A DNA stretch of 7,356 nt from Erysipelotrichaceae bacterium (GTDB lineage: Bacteria; Bacillota_I; Bacilli_A; Erysipelotrichales; Erysipelotrichaceae), in NCBI GenBank assembly GCA_017620435.1, contig JAFZQL010000009.1, positions 1 through 7,356 on the forward strand, given 5' to 3'. A program made the translations under genes and the position numbers. This document shows positions 1 to 5,110 of the stretch, piece by piece (position 1 is the first letter of the stretch; the number at the start of each line of letters is the position of its first letter). The notes below the pieces were generated by a model that was not told the origin of the DNA, did no database searches, and saw only the letters and a program-made list of their open reading frames with translations.

Positions 1-1
1 C

Positions 2-238
2 GGCGCTTTGGTTGCCTTTACGATGTCCTTCGATGACTTTCTCATTTCCTACTTTACCACGGGTCCGGGTGTCAACAACATCTCCACCTATGTCTATGCG
101 ACGACCAAGCGTATCAACCCGAGCGTCAATGCCCTGAGTACGCTGATCGTCATTGCGATCACGATCATCATGATCTTCATGAACGTGATCCCTTTACTCA
201 GAGAAAGGAGAAAAAGAAGAAATGAAGAAGCTGCTTAG
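2..238 (+). CDS. potC: Polyamine ABC transporter permease PotC, C-terminal end (5' truncated)
   Basis: This is the last 78 codons of an inner-membrane permease. It enters the window already open, and the codons before the first possible TTG/ATG are in frame, so the true start lies upstream. The visible start 'GALVAFTMSFDDFLISYFTTG' region matches the end of the PotC permease family, where a Ser-Phe-Asp-Asp segment precedes an FxTGPG-like stretch and a final membrane helix. That last helix is clear at about 145-205 (Ala-Leu-Ser-Thr then a run of Ile/Val/Met). A basic cytoplasmic tail (RERRKRR) follows. In the family, PotB and PotC form the membrane channel, PotA is the ATPase and PotD delivers spermidine or putrescine. 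The immediate downstream neighbour is potD, which supports the assignment. The final codons overlap the potD start by 17 nt, and the purine-rich tail codons also serve as the potD ribosome binding site. Confidence 0.88.
   Translation, partial: GALVAFTMSFDDFLISYFTTGPGVNNISTYVYATTKRINPSVNALSTLIVIAITIIMIFMNVIPLLRERRKRRNEEAA
203..210 (+). promoter_or_regulatory. potD ribosome binding site inside potC
   Basis: GAAAGGAG sits 11 nt before the potD ATG at 222 and inside the potC reading frame, where it encodes part of the basic C-terminal tail. It supports ATG 222 as the potD start, since that start also gives a canonical lipoprotein signal peptide. Confidence 0.75.
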
Positions 239-1280
239 TGTATTGTTAAGTATTCTGATCCTGTTTTCTCTGACAGGCTGTCTTTCAAGCAATTACGAGA
301 ACGGTGAACTGTATATCTATCTTCCGGGTGAATACCTGAGCGATGAGGTGGTGGAACAGTTTGAATACGAGTACGGTATCAAGGTTTATGTTTCGACCTT
401 CGATTCCAATGAAAACATGTATACCAAGCTTCTGGGCGGTACGGTCTACGATATTCTGATCCCAAGCGACTACATGATCGAGAGACTGATCTCCGAGAAG
501 ATGGTACAGAAACTGGACAAGTCCCTGATCCCGAACATGTCGGTTCTGGATGAGGGAGTCCTGGGCATGGATTTCGATCCGAACAACGATTACTCCGTTC
601 CTTATTTCTGGGGTAATGCGGGTATCTGTTACGATACGACCCAGATCGATGCGGAAGATGTCGAATCTAAAGGCTGGGAAGTCATGCGCAATACCAAGTA
701 CAAGGGCATGATCTACATGTACGACTCGATCAGAGATGCCTTCATGATGGCGGAGAAAGCCCTCGGCTATTCAATGAACACCGATGATCCGGAAGAACTG
801 GAAAAGAGCTACGAATGGCTGGTTCAGATCGCCAAGACGATGGATCCTGCCTATGTTACCGATGAGATCATCGACGGTCTGTCCTATGGCGAAAAAGCGA
901 TGGGCTTCGTCTATTCCGGCGACGCCGCGCTGATCATTGCCGAGAATGAAGACATGGCCTTCTGGGCTCCGGAAGAAGGAACCAACTACTTCGTCGATGC
1001 GATGTGCATCCACAAGGACGCCAAGAACGTCGAGAATGCGCACAAGTTCATCAACTATATCATCGATTACGATGCTGCTTTCGAGAATGCCGTATTTGTC
1101 GGCTATACTTCTTCCAATGCGGAAGTCGTTAAGGATATCACGATGGAAGGCGGAGATTACGAAGACAACGACGCCTATGTGCCAAGAGAAATGACAGAGA
1201 ACGATGAAGTCTTCCACAGCAATGAGGAAGTATTGAAGATCATCTCTGAACTCTGGGTAAAAGTAAAGAATACGAAATAA
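222..1280 (+). CDS. potD: Spermidine/putrescine-binding lipoprotein PotD
   Basis: This 352-residue protein is a type II periplasmic-binding-fold substrate receptor for a polyamine ABC importer. It has a lipoprotein signal: a positive start (MKK), a hydrophobic run at residues 4-17, then LTGC with the lipid-bearing Cys at 20. It should therefore be membrane-anchored on the outer face of a Gram-positive cell. Family landmarks include the 'GIKV..STFDSNENMYTKL' stretch (52-70), the P-S-x-Y segment (81-84), the DPNNDYSVPY.WG motif (119-131), and an FVD segment with Asp259. From remembered E. coli PotD, Ser82 and Tyr84 correspond to binding residues Ser83 and Tyr85, and Asp259 to Asp257, which contacts a ligand amine. 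The aromatic cage differs: the usual N-W-x-E-Y near the N terminus is L-P-G-E-Y here (34-38), and Tyr231 and Phe257 stand where E. coli has Trp. The ligand may thus be a polyamine of different length. It follows potC directly and overlaps dtd by one base. Confidence 0.92.
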   Translation: MKKLLSVLLSILILFSLTGCLSSNYENGELYIYLPGEYLSDEVVEQFEYEYGIKVYVSTFDSNENMYTKLLGGTVYDILIPSDYMIERLISEKMVQKLDKSLIPNMSVLDEGVLGMDFDPNNDYSVPYFWGNAGICYDTTQIDAEDVESKGWEVMRNTKYKGMIYMYDSIRDAFMMAEKALGYSMNTDDPEELEKSYEWLVQIAKTMDPAYVTDEIIDGLSYGEKAMGFVYSGDAALIIAENEDMAFWAPEEGTNYFVDAMCIHKDAKNVENAHKFINYIIDYDAAFENAVFVGYTSSNAEVVKDITMEGGDYEDNDAYVPREMTENDEVFHSNEEVLKIISELWVKVKNTK

Positions 1281-1729
1281 TGCGTTTAGTTATACAAAAA
1301 GTATCACAGGCAAGCTGTACCGTAGATGACCATATAACCGGAAAGATCGATACCGGTTATATGGTTTTAGTCGGTTTTGGCCTGCAGGACGATGAGAAGA
1401 TCGTTGAGAAGATGGCCGAGAAAATGAGCAAGCTTAGGATCTTTGACGACGAGAACGGCAAGATCAACCGTTCCATCTACGATGTGAATGGCAAAGTTCT
1501 TTCCATCTCGCAGTTCACCTTGTATGCGGACTGTAGAAAGGGGAACCGTCCGAGCTTTACGGATGCTTTGGGCGGGGAAAGAGCTGTGCATCTGTATCAG
1601 TATTTCAATGATTGTCTCAGGAAACTGGATCTGGAAGTGGAAGAGGGCGTATTCGGGGCAGAGATGGACATCAGTCTGACCAATGCCGGTCCGATTACGA
1701 TCGTTCTGGATAGTGAGGTGTTATGGTAG
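1280..1729 (+). CDS. dtd: D-aminoacyl-tRNA deacylase (DTD)
   Basis: At 149 residues this is full length for DTD, a cytoplasmic homodimer that hydrolyses D-amino acids (and glycine mischarged on tRNA-Ala) from tRNAs and so protects translation. Both signature motifs are intact: SQFTL at residues 77-81, and NAGP at 135-138, which holds the Gly-cisPro pair that enforces chiral selection. The N terminus MRLVIQKVSQASCTV is typical. The start codon overlaps the potD stop as TAATG, and no good Shine-Dalgarno sequence lies upstream, so initiation probably depends on ribosomes finishing potD. The gene ends by overlapping the DUF951 gene by 7 nt. Codons 17-29 contain a 13-bp perfect inverted repeat (separate entry). 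DTD is not functionally tied to polyamine uptake; the linkage looks like operon packing. Confidence 0.96.
   Translation: MRLVIQKVSQASCTVDDHITGKIDTGYMVLVGFGLQDDEKIVEKMAEKMSKLRIFDDENGKINRSIYDVNGKVLSISQFTLYADCRKGNRPSFTDALGGERAVHLYQYFNDCLRKLDLEVEEGVFGAEMDISLTNAGPITIVLDSEVLW
1329..1368 (+). repeat. 13-bp perfect inverted repeat with short T run inside dtd
   Basis: The left arm 1329-1341 (ACCATATAACCGG) is the exact reverse complement of the right arm 1353-1365 (CCGGTTATATGGT), separated by an 11-nt loop. The right arm runs straight into TTTT (1365-1368). In RNA this makes a stable stem of 13 pairs about 50 nt after the dtd start codon. It resembles an intrinsic terminator, though the U run is short and interrupted. 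The encoded peptide (roughly HITGKIDTGYMV) is normal for DTD, so the repeat does not disturb the protein. It may act as an RNA hairpin or attenuator, or as a DNA palindrome bound by a regulator. A chance origin cannot be excluded. Confidence 0.6.
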
Positions 1730-1929
1730 AAGGATATGCTTTAAATGATATCGTTCAGATGAAGAAGGATCATCCATGCAGGAAATCACATTACTGGAAG
1801 ATCGTCAGGATGGGCGTCGACATCAAGATCAAGTGTGAAGGATGCGGTGCTGTCGTGATGATGGAGAGACCGGAATTTGAACGGAAATGCAAGAAGATCA
1901 TAGAAAAGGCGGAGAGGGTCGATGATTAA
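1723..1929 (+). CDS. DUF951 family small protein, possible metal-binding
   Basis: This 68-residue protein has the layout I associate with DUF951, a short, widely conserved Bacillota family without an assigned function. An LNDIVQMKKDHPC segment (7-19) is followed by W25, then GVDIKIKCEGCG (31-42), then a basic C-terminal helix with a RxxFERK-like stretch. Cys19, Cys38 and Cys41, possibly with His17, could form a zinc site resembling a treble-clef or ribbon knuckle (inference). Gly is usual after the first Cys in the family as I recall it, and here it is Arg20. The ATG at 1723 overlaps the end of dtd by 7 nt, and GAGGTG at 1715-1720 is a close but plausible ribosome binding site. Starting at the next Met (residue 13) would delete the conserved DIVQ segment, so it is unlikely. 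The 3' end overlaps the HAD gene by 8 nt. Basic charge and a possible zinc site suggest nucleic-acid binding, but this is a guess. Confidence 0.85.
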   Translation: MVEGYALNDIVQMKKDHPCRKSHYWKIVRMGVDIKIKCEGCGAVVMMERPEFERKCKKIIEKAERVDD

Positions 1930-2596
1930 AGCGATCCTTTTTGATTTTGACGGCACGCTGTCGAATAGACAGATGAACGCCTATCGGATGTACAGGGATT
2001 TTCTGAAGCCTTATTTTGCTGATCTGAACGAGATCGAATTTGAAGCCGTCCTGCAGGACATGCTGACGTTCGACTGCAACGGAACGACGGAGACCCGTCA
2101 CAGGATGATCCCGTTCCTGAACAAGTACGGGGATCTGCTCCCGGAGGATTTCAACGAGAAGTTCATTGAATTCAGCAAGATGAATATGTACCGTTTTGCG
2201 GTGCTGAAAGACGAGACGATCGATGTGCTAGAGAAGTTGAAAGGCAAGTACAAGCTCTGTATCCTGTCCAACGGATATTCCTATTCTCAGCACAATAAGA
2301 TCAAACAGGTACAGATCGAAGACTATTTCGACGTGATTCTGGTATCCGGAGATCTAAGCTGCAAAAAGCCGGAAGCCGAGATCTTCGAATACGCCGCGAA
2401 GCAGCTGGGCGTGAAGTGCGAGGAATGTCTGATGATCGGAGACGTATTCTCTTCCGATATCCTGGGAGCCATCAGGGCCGGTGTGACCCCGGTATGGATC
2501 CTTGAAGATACGGAGAGACCATCCATGGCTTACCATGGCTACCGGATCGAGAAACTGGATCAGATCTTCGAGATCCTGGAGAAAGAAAATGGATAG
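1922..2596 (+). CDS. HAD-superfamily hydrolase (subfamily IA phosphatase)
   Basis: This 224-residue protein contains all four haloacid dehalogenase motifs in order. Motif I is DFDGT (Asp8 nucleophile, Asp10 acid/base), motif II is the LSNG stretch with Ser116, motif III is Lys149 before Pro150, and motif IV is GDVFSSD with Asp174 and Asp179 for Mg2+. The region between motifs I and II (about 15-90) is helical in composition, as expected for a C1 cap. This places it in subfamily IA with phosphoglycolate phosphatase-, PpaX- and YjjG-like enzymes acting on small phosphate esters in the cytoplasm. The substrate cannot be read from the sequence. GGAGAGG at 1911-1917 supports ATG 1922, and the start overlaps DUF951 by 8 nt. 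The downstream neighbour is surE, another phosphatase, so a shared role in nucleotide or phosphate salvage is possible but unproven. Confidence 0.9.
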   Translation: MIKAILFDFDGTLSNRQMNAYRMYRDFLKPYFADLNEIEFEAVLQDMLTFDCNGTTETRHRMIPFLNKYGDLLPEDFNEKFIEFSKMNMYRFAVLKDETIDVLEKLKGKYKLCILSNGYSYSQHNKIKQVQIEDYFDVILVSGDLSCKKPEAEIFEYAAKQLGVKCEECLMIGDVFSSDILGAIRAGVTPVWILEDTERPSMAYHGYRIEKLDQIFEILEKENG

Positions 2597-3356
2597 GCTG
2601 AGAGTGCTGATCACAAACGACGACGGAATCGATTCAAGAGGACTGCAGGCGCTGATAGAAGAGTTTTCAAAGATCGCGGAGGTCTGTGTGGTCGCTCCGG
2701 AAGAAGAAAGAAGTTCCAACTCCCATCATCTGACATTAAGAGGGAAGGTCTGTATTGAAGAAAGAAAGATGGAAGGTGCCACAAAGGCCTATGCGCTGTG
2801 GGGAACTCCTGCGGACTGTGTCCATCTTGGTCTGTGTTTTCTGTTTCAGGATCAGATCGATCTGGTCGTCAGCGGGATCAACAGAGGCCTGAACGTTTCT
2901 TCGGATCTGACCTATTCCGGAACGGCGGCAGCAGCCAGAGAAGCATATATTCACGAAGTTCCTGCCATCGCCGTCAGTCTGCAGCTTTCCATGGACAACG
3001 ACTACAGAACAGCTGCGAAATACGCCAGAGTGCTGGGGATGAAGTATCTGGAAAACAGGAAGAAGGACTACTATCTGAATATCAACGTTCCTGATCTGAA
3101 AGAAGAGGAGATCAAGGGCGTTTTGGTCTGTGGCAGGTCGACCAGAGTCGTCTACTCTGAAGACTTCTCCATGGAATCTGAAGACGGCAAAGAATACATC
3201 GATATCCTTTCTTCTCACATGAAGCCGCATCAGGAAACGGACGACCTGAGGATAGACAGAAATGCCGTGATGGCAGGCTATGTCGCCCTGTCTCCGCTGG
3301 GGAATGAACACATCCTTTCCGGCTGTCTGGAAGATCTCGAGAATGTTCTGAAATAA
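2589..3356 (+). CDS. surE: 5'-/3'-nucleotidase SurE
   Basis: This 255-residue protein matches SurE, a metal-dependent cytoplasmic nucleoside monophosphate phosphatase. The N-terminal ITNDDGID motif gives metal ligands Asp11 and Asp12. Ser42 in the EERSSNS stretch and Asn98 in SGINRG correspond, by remembered alignment, to E. coli Ser39 and Asn92. WGTPADCVHLG (71-81) and TYSGTAAAAREA (108-119) are also family hallmarks, and NINVP appears further on. Length is normal. The frame stays open upstream to an ATG at 2502, but the extra residues lie within the HAD gene and look unlike SurE. ATG 2589 is preceded by GGAG (2578-2581) at 7-nt spacing and begins right at the conserved strand. It overlaps the HAD stop by 8 nt. 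SurE is linked to stationary-phase survival in other bacteria. Confidence 0.95.
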   Translation: MDRLRVLITNDDGIDSRGLQALIEEFSKIAEVCVVAPEEERSSNSHHLTLRGKVCIEERKMEGATKAYALWGTPADCVHLGLCFLFQDQIDLVVSGINRGLNVSSDLTYSGTAAAAREAYIHEVPAIAVSLQLSMDNDYRTAAKYARVLGMKYLENRKKDYYLNINVPDLKEEEIKGVLVCGRSTRVVYSEDFSMESEDGKEYIDILSSHMKPHQETDDLRIDRNAVMAGYVALSPLGNEHILSGCLEDLENVLK

Positions 3357-3369
3357 AGCGCGAATTTAC

Positions 3370-3398
3370 TTGAAAAATAACGTTAAATAAGGTAATAT
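3370..3398 (+). promoter_or_regulatory. Housekeeping (sigma-A type) promoter of the rplJL operon
   Basis: A -35 box TTGAAA (3370-3375) and a -10 box TAATAT (3393-3398) are separated by exactly 17 nt, with an AT-rich spacer. Transcription should begin near 3404-3406, just before the structured leader. It starts 14 nt after the surE stop codon and is the best promoter I can find in the window. Confidence 0.8.
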
Positions 3399-3404
3399 AT
3401 TAAG

Positions 3405-3502
3405 GCATCGATATACCATAGACAGTAACGGCGCTATCGCTTAATCATGTTACCGAGGTTGATCAGAAGATGATTTTTAACCTGTGTCTATGGGCACAGG
3501 TT
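3405..3502 (+). ncRNA. Ribosomal protein L10 leader (autoregulatory mRNA leader)
   Basis: This 5' leader lies directly upstream of rplJ, where L10 leaders occur. A hairpin GTAAC (3425-3429) with GTTAC (3449-3453) encloses a smaller GCG-CTAT-CGC stem (3431-3440). It is followed by ACCGAGGTT, the conserved core I associate with the L10-binding region. AGGTTGATCA (3456-3465) can pair with TGAT (3471-3474) and AACCT (3479-3483). CCATAGACA (3416-3424) is the perfect complement of TGTCTATGG (3485-3493), a nine-base closing helix. Both pairings compete with the terminator at 3479-3502. In Bacillus subtilis, L10(L12)4 binding to the equivalent leader promotes termination through anti-antiterminator, antiterminator and terminator structures. 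Which helix plays which role here is inferred. Confidence 0.85.
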
Positions 3503-3510
3503 TTATTTTA
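3479..3510 (+). terminator. Conditional intrinsic terminator (attenuator) before rplJ
   Basis: AACCTGTG (3479-3486) and CACAGGTT (3495-3502) form a perfect 8-bp stem with an 8-nt loop, followed by TTTTATTTTA. It lies between the rplJ promoter and the rplJ start, so it cannot be a simple operon end. It fits the attenuator of an L10 leader. Upstream leader segments are complementary to its 5' arm and loop. Confidence 0.82.
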
Positions 3511-3530
3511 TGTGTATATGGGTGTTAGAA

Positions 3531-3536
3531 AGAGGA
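3531..3536 (+). promoter_or_regulatory. rplJ ribosome binding site (decides the start)
   Basis: AGAGGA lies 3 nt before ATG 3540. The frame is open from another ATG at 3510, but that codon sits at the end of the terminator U run and lacks a ribosome binding site. It would also add ten residues not expected for L10. Confidence 0.65.
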
Positions 3537-3539
3537 ACT

Positions 3540-4079
3540 ATGAATCAAGCTGTATTAAGTAACAAACAGGCTGTTGTCAAGGAAATCGTCGACAAGATCA
3601 AGGATTCCGATTCGACAGTCGTTTGCGAGTATCGCGGACTTAGTGTTGCTGAAGTGACAGAATTAAGACGCAGCTTAAGAGCGGAAGGCATAGACTTCAA
3701 AGTCTACAAGAACACGATGTTTGAAAGAGCGTGTGACGAGTCCGGCTTTGAGGACCTGAAGGACGCGTTAAGCGGTCCTAACGCCTTTGCATTCTCGAAA
3801 GATGCGACTGCACCGGCAAGAGTTCTGGCCAAGTTTGCGAAGAAGCACAAGGCTCTGGTACTTAAGAAAGGCATCGTTGAGGGTAAGGTTGTCGATGAAG
3901 CTACAGTCAAGGAACTGTCCAATCTGCCGAACCGCGACGGTATGCTGTCGATGTTACTGAGCTGTCTGCAGTCGCCGCTGAGTTCATTCGCAAGAGCCGT
4001 CAAGGCCGTTGCTGACTCGAAAGGTGATGCCCCTGCCCCTAAGGCAGAAGAAGCCCCTGCTGCCGAAGCCGCAGCATAA
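3540..4079 (+). CDS. rplJ: 50S ribosomal protein L10
   Basis: This 179-residue protein is L10 (uL10), the base of the ribosomal stalk that binds 23S rRNA near L11 and anchors L7/L12 dimers. The N-terminal domain shows the family pattern: NKQAVVKEIVDKIKDSDSTVV, then YRGLSVAEVTELRRSLR, then VYKNTMFERA. The C-terminal helix (LSMLLSCLQSPLSSFARAVKAV) is the L7/L12-binding spine. A tail rich in Ala, Pro and Glu (about residues 165-179) extends past the helix, so the protein is slightly longer than the B. subtilis form. It is also the regulator expected to act on its own leader at 3405-3502. rplL follows after 29 nt. Confidence 0.97.
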   Translation: MNQAVLSNKQAVVKEIVDKIKDSDSTVVCEYRGLSVAEVTELRRSLRAEGIDFKVYKNTMFERACDESGFEDLKDALSGPNAFAFSKDATAPARVLAKFAKKHKALVLKKGIVEGKVVDEATVKELSNLPNRDGMLSMLLSCLQSPLSSFARAVKAVADSKGDAPAPKAEEAPAAEAAA

Positions 4080-4108
4080 TGTGAAAGAAAAAGGAGAAAA
4101 AATTAATT

Positions 4109-4480
4109 ATGGCAAAATTATCACATGAAGATATTCTGGCTTATCTGGAAGAAGCCAGCATCCTGGATTTAAATGAACTGGTTAAGGCAATTGAAGAGAA
4201 GTTCGGTGTTACTGCCGCTGCTCCGGTTGCTGTTGCTGCTGCACCTGTAGAAGAAGCACCTCAGGGTCCTACTTCCGTATCCGTTATTTTAACGAACTTC
4301 GGTGAAGCCAAGACTGCTGTTATCAAGGTCGTAAAGACAATCACAGGTTTAGGTCTGGTTGAAGCCAAGGGTCTGGTTGACAAGTGCCCAAGCCCAATCA
4401 AGGAAAACATCTCTCCGGAAGAAGCAGAAGAGATCAAAAAGCAGTTAGTTGAAGCAGGAGCGACTGTCGATATCAAATAA
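4109..4480 (+). CDS. rplL: 50S ribosomal protein L7/L12
   Basis: This 123-residue acidic protein is the multi-copy stalk protein that recruits and activates translation GTPases. The N-terminal dimerisation domain is residues 1-33 or so (DILAYLEEASILDLNELVKAIEEKFGV). An Ala/Pro/Val hinge follows (AAAPVAVAAAPVEEAP). The C-terminal domain has the conserved AVIKVVKTITGLGLVEAK segment, which contacts elongation factors, and ends GATVDIK. AAGGAG (4091-4096) lies 12 nt before the ATG. The short 29-nt gap to rplJ contains no hairpin. The start of the C-terminal domain (GPTSVSV) departs from the usual KTEFDV form. Confidence 0.97.
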   Translation: MAKLSHEDILAYLEEASILDLNELVKAIEEKFGVTAAAPVAVAAAPVEEAPQGPTSVSVILTNFGEAKTAVIKVVKTITGLGLVEAKGLVDKCPSPIKENISPEEAEEIKKQLVEAGATVDIK

Positions 4481-4483
4481 TTG

Positions 4484-5077
4484 ATGAACCATTATTATAC
4501 GGATAATAAGGATCTGTCTTCCGACAGGAAAGAGTTTACTTATTATTTCGATAATGAGGTTTTTCGTTTCACTACCGATAACGGCGTGTTTTCGAAAGAC
4601 AACGTCGATTACGGGAGTTATATCTTAATTAGAACTGTTTATCGGAAGGATCTGGGAGAGAGTCTGCTTGATCTTGGTTCAGGATACGGTCCGATCGGGA
4701 TCATCCTGAAACGTTTTCATCCGCAGTTGCAGGTGGAGATGGCCGAGGTCAATTCAAGAGCTGTTGAACTGTCTGTTCTGAACAACAGAAATAATCATAC
4801 AGAAGATATTAAAGTGCATTTGTGTGAAGACATACTGACGCTGGATCACAAGTTCGATACGATCGTTCTTAACCCGCCGATCAGAGCAGGGAAGAAGATC
4901 ATCTATGAACTCTACGAGAAGGCTCAAAAGATGCTGAATGAGGGGGGTCACCTGTATATCGTGATCCGTAAGGCTCAGGGAGCGATGTCTTCCATGAAGA
5001 AACTTGAAACACTATTTGAAAACGTCGAGGTTATCGAGAAGGACAAGGGTTATCTTGTCATCGACAGCTGCAGATGA
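4484..5077 (+). CDS. ybxB: RsmC/YbxB-like class I SAM-dependent methyltransferase
   Basis: This 197-residue protein matches the YbxB/RsmC-type methyltransferases, which act or are predicted to act on guanines of rRNA. It shows an N-terminal HYYT start, a GVFSK.VDYGS segment (34-45), the SAM-binding motif I LDLGSGYGPIG (62-72), an acidic residue at the end of strand two (Glu88), and the catalytic NPPIRAGK motif (130-137). The final VIRKAQGA and KGYLVI segments also match. The same gene sits between rplL and rpoB in B. subtilis, so the position supports the call. Residue numbering is from ATG 4484, three bases after the rplL stop; an in-frame TTG at 4481 is also possible. No Shine-Dalgarno sequence lies at normal distance (the nearest GGAG is 23 nt away), so translation is probably coupled to rplL. 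E. coli RsmC is about twice as long because of an extra N-terminal domain. The exact target base is unknown. Confidence 0.92.
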   Translation: MNHYYTDNKDLSSDRKEFTYYFDNEVFRFTTDNGVFSKDNVDYGSYILIRTVYRKDLGESLLDLGSGYGPIGIILKRFHPQLQVEMAEVNSRAVELSVLNNRNNHTEDIKVHLCEDILTLDHKFDTIVLNPPIRAGKKIIYELYEKAQKMLNEGGHLYIVIRKAQGAMSSMKKLETLFENVEVIEKDKGYLVIDSCR

Positions 5078-5096
5078 TTTTCTAAGCAATTATTTG

Positions 5097-5102
5097 AAAG
5101 GA
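5097..5102 (+). promoter_or_regulatory. rpoB ribosome binding site
   Basis: AAAGGA lies 8 nt before ATG 5111, within the 33-nt gap after the methyltransferase stop. No promoter or strong hairpin is visible in that gap, so rpoB appears to be transcribed from the rplJ promoter. Confidence 0.65.
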
Positions 5103-5110
5103 CGGCGCTA

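Noticed and set aside
771..1217. 148-codon open frame on the - strand inside potD
   Set aside because: The potD product is convincing over this stretch, and the antisense frame shows no domain or ribosome binding site.
2523..2540. Direct repeat CCATGGCT, two copies 2 nt apart
   Set aside because: It is short, lies within the HAD coding sequence, and is easily explained by chance codon choice.
2502..2588. Upstream extension of the surE frame
   Set aside because: The added residues come from the out-of-frame HAD gene and are not SurE-like. ATG 2589 has a good ribosome binding site and starts at the conserved strand.
2736..3311. 191-codon open frame on the - strand inside surE
   Set aside because: It is a shadow of surE, with low-complexity composition and no plausible start signal.
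3510..3539. Ten-residue N-terminal extension of L10 from ATG 3510
   Set aside because: That ATG falls at the end of the terminator U run and lacks a ribosome binding site. ATG 3540 gives a standard L10 start.
5058..5083. Hairpin TCATC/GATGA with TTTTCT at the end of the methyltransferase gene
   Set aside because: The stem has only 5 bp with a 10-nt loop, too weak to call a terminator before rpoB.
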